Of a stretch of 64,000 nt of DNA, positions 1-11,451 are shown in pieces (positions within the stretch are counted from its first letter, which is position 1; each line of letters begins with the position of its first letter). This DNA comes from Actinomucor elegans (Eukaryota; Mucoromycota; Mucoromycetes; Mucorales; Mucoraceae): assembly GCA_026027325.1 (NCBI GenBank), contig JAMSLZ010000006.1, positions 1,364,001-1,428,000 on the forward strand, given 5' to 3'. Below the pieces are notes generated by a model that saw only the letters and a program-made list of their open reading frames with translations, did not search any database and had not been told where the DNA came from. The translations under genes and the position numbers were made by a program.

Positions 1-227
1 TAGCCTCTGGAATCAATGCGTATAGCCTCTTCACTAAGCATAGTCATCACATGGAGGAACATCCAAGAGAATGGGTCAAATATCCCTACATGAACTATCG
101 TGCCAAAGTAAGTAGATTACTGTTCTCATTCATAGCTTTATTAACCAATATTTTACAAAAGGATTTCTTTTGGGGTAAAGAATCCTTGTTTTTTAATCCA
201 AAAACCAACCTTTCTTCTGCTGAATAA
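1..227 (+). CDS. COX6A: Cytochrome c oxidase subunit 6A (Cox13), 3' end only
   Basis: This is a nuclear-encoded accessory subunit of mitochondrial complex IV, a single-pass inner membrane protein with its C-terminus in the intermembrane space. The window opens inside the gene. The first coding segment (frame starting at base 3, to base 107) reads GINAYSLFTKH and then KYPYMNYRAK, the family signature around 'KYPYLNIR.K'. An intron at 108-161 (gtaagt...aag) is followed by DFFWGKESLFFNPK, matching the 'FPWGDGDHTLFWN' tail of the family, and a TAA at 225-227. The N-terminus, including the targeting sequence and membrane helix, lies outside the window. Identification rests on about 55 visible residues but the motif order is specific. 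Confidence 0.85.
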   Translation, partial: ASGINAYSLFTKHSHHMEEHPREWVKYPYMNYRAKVSRLLFSFIALLTNILQKDFFWGKESLFFNPKTNLSSAE

Positions 228-2020
228 GATGAAAAGTCTTATTATATGAGTACTATCACTTGATTGTATCCTCACTTTAGTTAAGAAAGCAATTGCTATG
301 CACAATTGTTTGTTCGCTTGTAAATAATAAATGAAACAGTTTTTTTTAAAAAAAAAAATAACTCAATACAAGGGTTATTAAATCAAAAGATATATGTCTT
401 ATGCTTACTTACCATAAAGCCATTTCAAGCTGCAATAGGGTATCAGTCTCAGCCTTTAAACGCCACTTTACCGGACCTGATATATTATTGAGTATGCGGC
501 TAGCCCTCTTAGCTCTTCAATTTTAATCACCTTTCATTATTAGTCGAATGATGCGACTTTAAGTGTCGTTTTATTGAAATCAACCAGGATAATGAATCAC
601 CTATTTATGAATAGTTTATTAATACAGGAAGATGGCGCCACCATCTAGAGATATCCTAGTTGCCGAAGTCAAGCTCGCCCGATTAAATATTGAACGCTTA
701 CCTTATCCCCCCCCCCACAAGTGACGTGATATGCTTCTATTGGACATTTACTTACATATGGATAAAATGGGATGTCCTTTTTTTTACTTTCACCAAGAAT
801 ATTTCAACAAGATATCAGTGTTGACTTTGACATGAAACTTTCACGAGTGAATCATCAGCCACCTTTATTAATGTAGTAATGATTTATAATTATTTCCTTC
901 TTTATATCAATTGAACTTTGGAATGTTAATGATCTATATACATCTCATGCTGCCCTCTCATATGTGCCTTCCGTTGATGTATACTTTTTACTAAAACCAT
1001 ATTGAACCTTCAACCCAAGCAATTAAGGCGCTTGGATTCGGAACAAGTAAACCACCAACTACAATGCACCTCTAAGTCTCCATTTCTATATAGTTTACTA
1101 GATAATTACCATATTTTCTCGGTTGTCATAAATTACTTGACTTTGTTTCTCTAAACATGCACTTTGCGAGTCAACTCACTACTGGCGGTGCTATTGAATG
1201 TAGTATCTCTACCATGAGGCAGTACCACTTTTGTTCAAGCCTGCCGTTGATGAGTCACCGTGTTTGTATCTACAGCTTGCTTTAACCAGAGCACTTTGGC
1301 GATGAGCAAGATACAGTTTTGGTAGACCGAACGTATGAAACCACCAGTCAAGAGGTTGAAGCATTTTGATCTTAATCGTAATATAATATTCGCTGGAAAT
1401 GTAAATTCTTTGCAGCTCTTAGATAATAAAAAAAAACACTTTTAATGATAGTAAAAGTAAGCTGGATTAACGTAATTAAGGATACATTCATTCCTAAGCC
1501 ATTGGACGTGGTTACTTAAAAAGGTGCCACTAACAATGTGTATATCCCTTCTCTATTTACGCTTAAGTCACAAAGGAATTGTCAATTGCTAAATGCAATT
1601 TCCCCTGCTTCAAACATGCAGGAATTATACCGTTTTGCAGCCGGTATCAACTCTGTCTCTCTCTCTTTTTTTTTGTTTCATTTATTATTATTATCATTCA
1701 AGTCATTAATAAATCCATGGTTTGTTTTCCATCGGCAAATAGGAAGAGTAGCGTTTCATTAGATTTTTGGGTTATATGCACATATCGTCTTCCAGCATAG
1801 CTAATTCATCTACAAAGCGTAATAGATGTTTTTAAAAGATTTGGCTATATAGAAACGCTTTATTTCCTTGAGGATCCCCTAGTCCTTCCTATATTTGAGA
1901 AACATATTCTACACAGCCTTTGATCATTAATATCAACAAAACAAAGATGAATGTTATAATTTTTAAAGTGAATAATAAACACAACACTTTACTCGTGTCC
2001 TTTACAATAAATGTTTTAAT

Positions 2021-2080
2021 AAATGCAGTGATTTGTTTTGAACATTGTATGTTCAGATGCAACAATTTACCGAAATCAAT
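2021..2080 (+). repeat. Dispersed tRNA-like element, copy 1
   Basis: The copy shows the 5' block as aaATGCAGtgatttgTTTTGA followed by ACAT, then TTCAGATGC, ACAATTTACCGAAATC. Spacing between the two blocks matches the other copies. Confidence 0.6.
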
Positions 2081-2199
2081 GAAAAGATTTATTGATCATT
2101 AGATCTAAATTACATAAAATGCAAGTCTTTATTGGTAGCCAGCTATTTAAATGAATAAAAATGCACGTTGAGCTTTAGTAAAGTATTATATGATTCCAA

Positions 2200-2263
2200 C
2201 AGATTCAATGATTCAATTTGAACATGTACTAATCATCAAAAACGATATTAAACCAAAATCGAC
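2200..2263 (+). repeat. Dispersed tRNA-like element, copy 2
   Basis: The copy has AGATTCAATGATTCAATTTG then AACATG, a variable middle with ATCATC, and a decayed 3' block ending CCAAAATCGACTG. It is more diverged than copy 1, which lies 120 bp away. Confidence 0.5.
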
Positions 2264-2299
2264 TGAAGGATATAGTGAAGTTAAAAATGAGTCAAAAAT

Positions 2300-2362
2300 G
2301 GCCCGATTCCACATCTGAATACACATCCATGATTTTGTTTAGAATAAATCACTGCATCTATT
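2300..2362 (-). repeat. Dispersed tRNA-like element, copy 3 (inverted)
   Basis: Read on the minus strand it begins AATAGATGCAGTGATTTATT, continues through a variable middle to TTCAGATGTGG, and ends near ATCGGGCC. It is inverted relative to its two neighbours. Confidence 0.55.
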
Positions 2363-2948
2363 AAAACATTTGGGTTATTTGCAAAGGATATGAGCATTGA
2401 GCATGCAATTTACTCGTTTCAACAGTCCAACATCCTCAGGAAGATATAGTGTATTAACTGAACTACATCCGTTTATGCCTCAAACTGAATAACTCGACTA
2501 TAGAAAAGTTGAATTCTTAGGTACTTTTTTTTTATTATATTTGTCCACAAGCATTACATTACGTCAATGTAGTAGACAGTATCCTTCAAACTCGATGTAG
2601 TTGCAATCTCTTCATAGTTAGATTTTGCAGTCCAAATAGCATCACTCAGAGCCAAGGTGGCTATTATGTCACCCATTTTTACATTGTTACACTCACTTAT
2701 TTTTCCTTATTATGGCTAAAGTGGCAAATGGAACAAGCTATTACAGATTAAAGGAAAATGCATCTCCACTAAAAACCCAAGCATATTATAAAAATGAGTA
2801 AGCCCAACTTGCAATCTATTTTGGAAATGAATCAATACAGGGTCATTACCTGTTTCCTAAAAGTGGCCTGATTTACATACGGGTTGATGTGCGCATGGTA
2901 TAACCGTTTGTAAATATACATGCATGCAAAGCTAGGTTTTTATTTTAT

Positions 2949-4658
2949 TTATAAGGTAAAGCTAGCTCTTTGGTTATCTAATTGAGGTTTTGTAGATTTA
3001 TAGATGGTATTTAGCAGTTGCTGTAAGTCTTCTTCGGTGGGGGTCTTGGAACGTTCGGCATCTTGGTTAGCAAGGCGATGGCCCTCTAGGCTTTCAACCT
3101 TGTTAAATAAACCCGATATGAATAATGTACGTTCTTTTGCAGCCGATAAACTGAACCTTTGTCTATTATAAGCAGGTCGGTTCAACGACTTGACCAGCAA
3201 GTCTGTTGTTTTTGTGAGATCATTAATCAAAATTTCCTCACGAGATATCCAATCCTATTAAGCCAAGTCAGCGGTCGAATCTATTATAAACAAAAAGCCG
3301 AGGTATATCCTACCTGATCTGAGAATCTACCCTTATCCAAACGATTCAAGACACCTCGAAGAGAAGCAAAATCTATCTTTTTTTGTTGCTGTACAGTGAG
3401 ACCTACACGCTGGTTATCTAAAGACCTGGAGGCGGATTTCTGAATTTGCTGCACTAAATTTTGTAACAATACTTCCTGCTTGGACCTTTCAGGTAAAGAA
3501 GCGCGCTGATCTTCCATTCTACCCCTAGAAAGCCTTTCAACTGCCTTTCCCAAGGTTGCAGCGGCCAATTCTTTGAGCTGTTTTTGTGATAAACATACTC
3601 TTTGATTATTTAATCTCGGTGCCACCTGAGATAGTCGATCGATGGCATTCAATAACTGATCCAAATCACCCGAAGAGGGACTGTCCATCATCGATTTCTT
3701 TTCTTTTACATGAATGTGAGGGATAGATTCATATGCAGGAGGAGGACTGGTGTCTTTGGGGTTGCTGAGTAATTGGCTATCATCATAAGCAGGAGGGTCT
3801 ACTTGCTGCTGTTGCTGTTCAATAGCTAATTTGCTTACGATATTCATTAAATGATCCATTTCGTCCCAGAGGACAATCATCTCGCGTGTCGCATCCCTTT
3901 CGTCAATCGACATGATACCAGCAGCTCTTTCACGCTGAAACAAAGATACTTGATCGTGTAATTGTTTCTGTAATAAAGATACATCTTTACAAGAAGATTG
4001 AGCTTGTTCGTGCTGTTGGCTTGCAGAATTGAGTTCCAATAATCGATACACATCGTTTAAAAGAGCTGCTAAGGAACACGCAAGTGTGTAATCTTGCTGC
4101 TGCGTATGGCGATGGTGATTCGAGTCTAATATTCTATACACGTCGGATATACTGGTTGCTGGCGATGATTTACTGCGAACCATCAATGTTGACGCAGGCT
4201 TGGATAGTTCTTGCAGTAAATTGGTGTTTTGAGTAATTGATCCTAATAGATTAGTCGTGATTGGTCTATCAGCTGGTTCGTCATGAGAAGGATCCGATAA
4301 ACGTCTATGCTTTTTAGGTAAATTTTTGACTATCTGTAGTAGCAGTAGATCCAAAACAGTGAGACAGATATGCTTTACTGACTGAAGCGATTCAATGACT
4401 TCGGTTGATAAACAACAAGTTTCTTGTTGCTGCTGCTGTTGCTGTTCTACTTGAGGCTGATTGTACTCCATTGGCTCATTTGAAAGACTTTCCAAGACAG
4501 GATCGTTCATCAAGTCATCAGTGTTTGCAAGTGGTTCTGGGACCTGTTGAACCTAGTACGTATAAGTTATAGGTCGGAAAAAAAAGAAGGTATAAAGGAA
4601 TGCTTACTGTAGTAGTAGTTTTGTTGGCAGACTTTCTTTTTCTTTCCAAGGTAGCCAT
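2949..4658 (-). CDS. Q-rich protein with a repeated NQR-type motif, function unknown
   Basis: I do not recognise this gene. Three exons join in frame: a short first exon beginning MATLERKRKSANK (ATG at 4658), a large exon from VQQVPEPLAN to GRFSDQ, and a last exon from DWISREE to the stop at 2949, giving roughly 530 residues. The N-terminal part has Gln runs and a low-complexity PPAY-containing linker, with two related segments DVYRILDSN and DVYRLLELN. The C-terminal 250 residues contain five to seven spaced copies of a short motif (NNQRVCLS, EDQRASLP, DNQRVGLT, NRQRFSLS, DNQRASFTL), each preceded by a predicted helix with an R/S-L pattern. The basic start (ERKRK) could be a nuclear signal. 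No transmembrane segment or signal peptide is visible. The gene is head-to-head with KAR5, the starts 254 bp apart. Confidence 0.7.
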
Positions 4659-4912
4659 GAACAAATTAAAGAGAAAGAGAAGAATAGGAAAACCCGCTCT
4701 TTTTTCTTTTTGGGTATTTTATACCAAGCTAATCAATTTGTACAAATAGTTGGTACATGCTCCTTAAGATTGTCCCCTTTTGTATGTTACCAGATCCTCT
4801 AGTTGGTTTAGACTCCTTTTTGTATTTGGAAACTTGTAAGAAACTATGATCTATCATGACGCGTAAAAAAATAAAATAAAAAGTATATAGGTTCTTTCTT
4901 TAATAGCATACA

Positions 4913-7077
4913 ATGAAATTAGGATATTTATGGATTATATTACATGCATTCATTACTATAGTCAGTAGTCTATTCAACCAGAAAAAGGAAAAAACCAATG
5001 GTAAGCTCTCTTTTATAATATATGTAATATACAATAAGTTTACTTTACCAGATTCTCTGCTTAAAGAAAGGATTGTCATTGATCATGGTTTGGGTATGCG
5101 CATTAAACCTGTTATATATTTAACACATGTATAGTGTAACATATTATATATGAATTACAGAGTTGTACAGGAATCTCCAAAACCATGAAAATGATTGCTT
5201 CAAGAGAGTGACGCTTGGGCTGATTCCTGGCTGCAGCTTATTGAATGTTGATAGTGTACATCATATGGAATGTAGATACCCATCATTTAAATACTTCTAA
5301 TTCACTCACTTTCTTCTGTAAAGATGCGCTTAGGTTGACTTTATGTGAGTTGGAGTCTGCACGCGTCATTATACCGTCTGAATGCCGGCATATCAGCAAA
5401 GGCAACGAAACAATCAAACAATGTATTCAGTAAGTCTGATTTCTCAATAAAACGCAAAGTTGCTCATATTGCGCAGTAAACTGTCAACTTCACCTCAGAC
5501 TTGGACATCTTACAGTGGTACATGCACATATTTGAACACAGAGAGAGTATTTAACTGATAAACTGTCTAAAGGTTACTTTCGTGATGTAGGCAAGTAATT
5601 TTTCTTTCTCTCTGTGTTAAATATAGTATCTCATCATGATCTGCAGTAATGATCTGCTTTGCTATCCGTTACCCCATTGAGAAAGGTAGTAAACAAAAAA
5701 CAAAATAATATAAAATGCACACTGATAAGCGCACAGAAATACTAGAAAGACTTCATGAAAATATCACTTTGAATCAAGCTAAAAATTTTGATATACTTAA
5801 ACAACAGCAAGAGTATCTCGTTAGCTGGCGAGAAGAAGAAGTACATACCCTTGATCAGCTCAAGGGATCTCAAAAACAACTCTTGGATCAGATGCAAGTA
5901 GTTCAAAAGACTCATTTAAAAACAGCAAACCAAATACAATCTATCTTTGAAACGTTAGTCTTGCTTCAAAACCAAACAGAGGCAGCGATGTTCAAATACA
6001 ACCAGCTAGTACAATATCGGCTGCAAACACTAACGACTCAATTGAATCAGCTAGTGTTGCAGCAAGAAGCTGAGATCAGCCATATTCTGGATAGTGTGCA
6101 CTCAGCACTTGAGATCGTGGATCAGCGCCTCGCTGATATGATTATTGCTCAGCAAGAAGCGATTGATCATTGGAATGAAACAAAAGTAAGTAGACTTATT
6201 CCTATAAGGTTTATATTCATCACTTCATATTAGGCTATTCAGAGTGAACATTTGAGTGTTTGGAAGCTCTCTATCGAAACAGTCAATAAAAGCTTGAATG
6301 ATTTATTGAATCGCTCACTAAACTTACAACATGATCTATCGATGGTACAAGACCAAGTTTCGTATCTATTGATCCCTTTCAAATGGATAAACACGTTATC
6401 AACAGACATGTTGCAAGGTACTCTTTATCCATTCCAAACCTGTCTTGCTCACCCTTTAATAGGTTTCCAGCAAGCTGTGCTAACAGTACTAATCCATCTA
6501 GCCTTTTTCCAATATGTATACACTGCTATCCAATCAGGCCTACTAAAACGATTCTTTCTTTCATTTATTTTGACTGGTTGTACGTTCTATATTGGATCTA
6601 AAACGCCTCTTTCTTGACCACATTTCTTTGCAGTGCATCTTGGACTGATTCATTATATCACAGAAACACATCCTCTGTTCCATAAGACCTATACCAAGTC
6701 TTTTATTATAGCTACAGAGGTAATATATCACTGTGTGTCCTTTAGTTTACTTTACCTATCCAATCTACTAGTGGTTATTGCAAAGATATACAAGGCTATG
6801 CCGACCAATACCTAACAATTCAAAAGCCATAGATAGCCATACATCATCAGCAGTAGTCCCTACTATGGAAAACACGACATTAGGCCCTAGACACCCTTAC
6901 AATAGGTATCACTTTCACAACTTTTATTCTAGAGAGTCAGACACTGCCAAAAGCAGCTTGCCAACGTTTGATAAGATTTCATCCAGCCGAGAAGCAGGTT
7001 TTTCTAGTCAAACATTTTGCAAAAGCAATGGAGATTATCCTCGCTATCATTTTCATCGCTATTACAATAAATATTGA
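4913..7077 (+). CDS. KAR5: Kar5/Tht1-type nuclear membrane fusion protein
   Basis: This family acts in the nuclear envelope/ER during karyogamy, after cell fusion. I assemble twelve exons: 4913-5000, 5052-5093, 5161-5253, 5324-5429, 5477-5517, 5573-5590, 5647-5685, 5737-6185, 6234-6417, 6463-6576, 6634-6719 and 6772-7077. They sum to 1,566 nt, an open frame of 521 residues. A signal peptide (MKLGYLWIILHAFITIVSS) precedes the Cys-rich domain with DCFKRV, LTLCELESA, PSEC and the hallmark SPQTWTSYSGYFRDV followed by CFAIRYPIEKE and LHENIT. Long coiled coils follow, then hydrophobic segments (AVLTVLIHLAFFQYVY, RFFLSFILT) and a basic polar tail. Exon 6 is only 18 nt and the next intron begins GC. 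The donor at 6577 is the least certain junction. An AATAAA overlaps the stop codon. UPF3 starts 132 bp downstream. Confidence 0.85.
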
Positions 7078-7209
7078 TCTTTTCTACTGTACACAGTAGC
7101 ACCAGGCAGCATTTTCAAATACCGCATCGCTTTTGTTTTTGTTATTTTTTTTTTTTTTTTTTGTAAACTACTTTTTGATAAAACTTTTTAAGTACAATCT
7201 ATAGGAGAT

Positions 7210-8583
7210 ATGTCTGAAGTAATTCCAGTTGATAATACATCTTCGACACCTATCGCAACAGCCTCCCCAAAAACAAAAACAAACGATGCCAAGACGGAGA
7301 AGAAGAAACGAAACAAGAAAAAGTCAAAAAGAAACTCTCGTAAACCTACATTAAAGACAAAAGTCATTGTAAGAAGACTTGCTCCCAATTTACCCGAAGA
7401 CATCTTTATGAACTCGGTTAAACCTTGGGTATCAGAAGATAATGTCACTTATTCGTTATATGTACCCGGCAAATTAAGTAAAAGGTGCGTAGCATTGGCC
7501 CTTGAAATGCGCGTTCATTAACATACTTTTTAATTCAAACTCACAGTAAAGCCAAGGAAAGTGTCTTTTCTCGCGCCTATTTTCATTTCAAAACTATGGA
7601 AGCGGTAATTGCTTTCCATCAAGGCTTTGATGGTCATGTCTTTATGGACAGTCGTGGTAAATGAGCGAGTTGAATTTCAAATCCTTTGCGCTCACTCCCT
7701 TTCTCCCTTTTTTTTTTCTTCTTCCAGGTAATGAAAGTAGAGCCGTTGTAGAATTCGCTCCTTATCAGAGAATACCTAAAGAAATCAAGGCAATTGATAC
7801 ACGACAAGGCACTATCGATCAAGATCAGGACTATCTGGACTTTTTAGAGTCTTTAAAGGCGGAGGAACAAGCACAATCAGAGCTTGATAACGAACCTGCC
7901 GATGGTCTTACTCAGATTGAACGATTAGAGAATAGAATAGCTATGGTGACAGGTAAATAAGAAAGTATAGTTTGTATCTGATCTTGACACTGAAGCTTTT
8001 TTTGATAGCCAAAACTTTGGCCGCTGAACAAGCAAATAAGCCCAAAACTACACCGTTGCTTGAGCATTTGCGTGCACAAAAAGCAGCTCAAGCAGCAGCC
8101 AAAGCCAAAAAAAGAGAACGAAAGAGAGCTGAAAAGACAGCACCTTCTAAAAAAGAATCAGCCTCTGATCAATGGAAGGTTATTCAACAGCAAATAGAAA
8201 CCCCTAAAGGTCAAACGAATGCTACTGCTACTACGACTCCATCGGAAGGAAAGAAAAAGCGTGAAAGACGAAAGAAGAATGCTGAGAAGAAAGCAGCCAA
8301 TCGTGCTGGAGACGCTGCTAGTGTAAGCTCTAGCGTTTCTTCTGCAACCACTGCCTCTACCCAATCCAAAGCATCAAGACCTCCTAAAGAGCCAAAAGAA
8401 CCCAAGGCACCTAGACCACCCAAAGAACCAAAAGCATCAAGACCTCCTAAAGAAGGCGCTAGCAAACCCAAGAGATCAAACAATAAGAAATCCAATGAAT
8501 CTGGAAGTAATACACCAAAGCAAGCGCCTATCAAGATTCTTGGACGTCAACAACCTGCACCAAACAAGACGACAACAGGATAA
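7210..8583 (+). CDS. UPF3: Nonsense-mediated decay factor Upf3 (Smg4)
   Basis: Upf3 binds Upf2 through an RRM-like domain and promotes decay of mRNAs with premature stops; it shuttles between nucleus and cytoplasm. Four exons (7210-7484, 7547-7656, 7728-7952, 8009-8583) give 394 residues. After a Lys-rich leader the Smg4/UPF3 domain reads TKVIVRRLAPNLPEDIF, then SRAYFHFK, FDGHVFMDSRG, and AVVEFAPYQRIPKE, followed by GTIDQDQDYLDFLESL; each segment is a family hallmark. The C-terminal half is a basic Ala/Lys-rich and Pro-rich tail with RPPKEPK repeats. I see no clear exon-junction-complex binding motif at the C-terminus. In a genome where nearly every gene carries several introns, the NMD machinery is expected to matter. 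The start is the first ATG after an upstream T-tract and fits the family N-terminus. Confidence 0.93.
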
Positions 8584-9288
8584 AATGATTCGATTCAAAC
8601 GGGTCAAGATGCGACATATGCTCGAATCAACAAAAAAGGGTTGAAGATCATGAAAAGATGGAGCTGTGGCACTATTTACTGGCATGCCTCTCTTTAACTC
8701 TAGTAAAACATCTACCGCTTCCCACTTTGGTTTGATCGTTCTCTAATTTGCTCATCTATCAAAGATTTAACTCAATAAAACACCTTCTCTGTACAACAAG
8801 AGAAACTCATAAACCAAGTTCGAGCCTCTCATTCAATGTTTTAAATATTAATGTGGAGATATACTGTAATACCAGCGTTGGTTACAATATTTTACTAAAT
8901 ACCCTACACGAGATCATTATTCCATATGAATCCCGTACTTGGTCGTCTATGATTACTATCAGCACTCAGACGGTCATATAGAGTAATGAGTAACCCAGAA
9001 ATCGCTACTATATGTACGTGCAACAAATTCTTGATAAATCAATGAATATATATATATATATATAGATATATAAATGCTTGTCTTATTTTACGAGACAACC
9101 GCAATTGATTAGAATCAAGGATAGAAAGGGTTTCATTATTCTTTTACAAGTCTTTTTTTTTCTTTCTACCTATAGTTACCACATCATTGACAACCGACTA
9201 TCGATGGGTGTAATGAGATGGATTTATCCTACAGCTAATCAACGATTATACTAATTGCTACAACTTGCCCAAAGTACTTGCTACTTAT

Positions 9289-9316
9289 CAGATGCGACGT
9301 TTGGCCGAGATCGATG
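9289..9316 (+). repeat. Dispersed tRNA-like element, 3' half
   Basis: The sequence CAGATGCGACGTTTGGCC followed by GAGATCGATG is one of the best matches to the 3' block. The 5' block is not recognisable upstream, so this is a truncated or decayed copy. Confidence 0.5.
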
Positions 9317-9405
9317 GGGAGATCTGTAGATCTAATTACTTGAAATGCATGTAATTTATCATATAACCCTCTTTAAGCCTTGGCTAAATGACAATCTTAT
9401 TCAGT

Positions 9406-9460
9406 ATAATAGCTCATTCTGAACGCATAATTGTCATTAGGTGCGTAATATAACGAGTAA
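9406..9460 (+). repeat. Dispersed tRNA-like element, 5' half
   Basis: AATAGCTCATTCTGAAC matches the A-box-like 5' block. The 3' portion (TAGGTGCGTAATATAACGAG) is only weakly similar. Confidence 0.35.
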
Positions 9461-10251
9461 ATTATTTTTGATAATACCGATATAATAGTAAATGATGTAA
9501 GCGTTATTCTATAGCAATGTCTTCTACACGTGCTTATCACTCTCGATAGATCCCAATTTAATGCCGCATATGAAAACTATGGGTTTATATTCATCTATTA
9601 AACCATTGTTTAACAGTCGTACAAGATTGTAATTTCTGATTCCAAGTATCAGAGAACCTTGTCCGTTAAAATTAAAATTGTGATTAGTAAGATGATGATT
9701 GAGCTTTGATTGTTTAATCTAATAAATCAAAGACAAATTTGGTTCTCTTTCGAATGGAATAAAGTACCTCTGACGCTAATAGTACAGATAAAAAATAAAA
9801 AAAAAATGACAACAGCATTGGAGTTCCGTAGTTTGTTTTACTTGCTTTTATCCCTATATAAATGTAGCCATTCAAGGGAATGTATTTCACGTTACATAAT
9901 ACCAGATAATTAAAGCTCTCTCTCGGTTGGCTGCTTCTTTAGACGCAATTGATGGCTATAGGTATTTTGTTGAGTCATTATCATGGAATGCTTATTTTCA
10001 ATCTCAGCTAGCCGTGGTTGAAGTTTAAGTAAAAAGTACAGATCTTCTATAGTTTTTATCAAGATACTGACACATAATTTTTTTTTTTTTTTTTTTTGGT
10101 ACATTGTTGTAGAAAATCTCTTGGGGAAAAAAAACGAATAAAACAGTGATAGGGTAATTATTCTGATGCCTTCAAGCTTTTCTACGTAATAATTTTATTA
10201 CTTTTTTTTTTCAATATAGGAAAAGAAAACCGTAATGCTCTAGTAAGAAAC

Positions 10252-11451
10252 CTATCTATTTTCACTAGGATACTTGGCAGGATCCAGCTGATAAGTAGAA
10301 TAGCGGCCCTAATTGCAAAACATTAGTATTTATTCATATTTTGCGCTTGCACTCTTACCTCTTGATTCAGCTTTAAAACTTCTTTGGATGCAGTTAGTGC
10401 ATTTAGACATTTTGTTACAAGGTATTGTTGCATTCTTGTTTCTGCTGTAATGTCTTTGATACTTCTATTCAACCAAGACGCGCGTCAATACCAAAAAAAA
10501 AAAAAAAGAGTGTGGTTTTGCTATAAAACTTACAATCCAGTAGGATGCAATTTTAAAATTTTCAAAATGTTTTCCATTTGACGCATAGGTTCCTGTAATC
10601 ATAAAACTTAAGTTGTTTGCTATCATATAAATTCTGTCACGAGGACTTACAGTCTTTTCTCGATATTCTAATGGTAGACGGTCGATGATTTTACGTATAT
10701 TGACCTACAAAGAAATAATTAGGCTCAGAATTAGATTCGAGAAACAAGGACTAGTTACCTTTGCAACAAACTTTCGCTGGGATACAAGAGGCTCTTTTTC
10801 TTCTTTTGCAATCTTTCTCTTCTTATTACTATTATTGGAAGAGCTCTGGTTATTTGCGTGGGTATTATCCGCTTTGTATGAATAGCTTTTTGATGTAGTT
10901 GCTATACTTGATTTTGGAGATGGTGTATGCACTGCTTTGGTTGCTTCTAAAGTAGAGAGAGAGAGAGAGGCAGGGTGACATCAGCTTTATGAAATAATAA
11001 TAATGAGAGTCGTACCTAAACTATTCATACGTTTCACATATTCTTTGTGTCTCTCTATGGTTTCCTCAGTAACATACTACAGGGAAAAAAAACTGAGTAA
11101 GTTTGATTATTGAGATAAAAGATTTTATGTATATATATATATATATATATATATTACTTGTTTCCATTGCAGCGTCGTGTCATTGGCAGCCATTCCAAAG
11201 AGAAAAGAACCAAAAGCTTTATTGAAATTCACTAATGAATCATTAACACGTTTGAGTGATTCAAATTGAGTATGCATTTCTTTAAAAGAATCAGAGATCG
11301 CTTTTATTGAAGGTGTTAAGATTTCAATTGATGTGTTAGGTTGACCATTTGGCGAGCGATGGTGATGATCGTAGTTTATATTCAGTTTATCTTCGAAAGG
11401 TGGACGACGATGTTGGCTACCGTTATTATTAAACTTGTTCTCAAAAGACAT
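10252..11451 (-). CDS. DAM1: DASH complex subunit Dam1 with C-terminal winged-helix-like domain
   Basis: Dam1 is the microtubule-contacting subunit of the fungal DASH ring, which couples kinetochores to spindle microtubules. The ATG at 11451 begins MSFENKFN. The Dam1 domain follows: SIEILTPSIKAISDSFKEM, a helix with FESLKRVNDSLVNFNKAF, and GSFLFGMAAN, matching the 'FNESFGSFLYGL' core of the family. The chain continues through YVTEETIERHKEYVKRM and a Ser/Asn/Lys-rich linker. It then enters about 95 residues in four further exons: NIRKIIDRLPLEYRE, EPMRQMENILKILKLHPTG, LSIKDITAETRMQQYLV, CLNALTASKEVLKLNQEG and RYSTYQLDPAKYPSENR, then a stop at 10252. The helix-turn-helix plus hairpin order is that of a winged helix and is absent from budding yeast Dam1 as I know it. 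Seven exons are inferred from consensus junctions. A (TA)n tract sits just inside the first intron. Confidence 0.75.

Larger units (their letters stand above)
228..2948. other. Intergenic region with three copies of the dispersed 60-bp element
   Basis: I see no convincing gene in these 2.7 kb between COX6A and the Q-rich protein gene. Open frames are short, lack plausible splice continuation and are AT-rich chance frames. The region holds three copies of the dispersed element within 350 bp (2021-2080, 2200-2263 and, inverted, 2300-2362). Confidence 0.6.
8584..10251. other. Intergenic region between UPF3 and DAM1 3' ends
   Basis: These 1.7 kb lie between two convergent genes and contain no supported gene. 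They hold a short (TA)n tract near 9046-9064 and two partial copies of the dispersed element (9289-9316 and 9406-9460). Confidence 0.6.

Noticed and set aside
1140..1340. A GC-richer patch in the first spacer, examined as a possible tRNA or ncRNA gene
   Set aside because: No cloverleaf, B box or terminator could be placed, and no open frame is convincing.
1920..2102. A 60-codon frame rich in Asn/Ile
   Set aside because: It overlaps a copy of the dispersed element and lacks coding character.
11128..11155. (TA)n tracts, here and near 9046, 36119, 43440 and 62717, as possible regulatory elements
   Set aside because: Simple dinucleotide repeats are scattered in introns and spacers without a consistent position.
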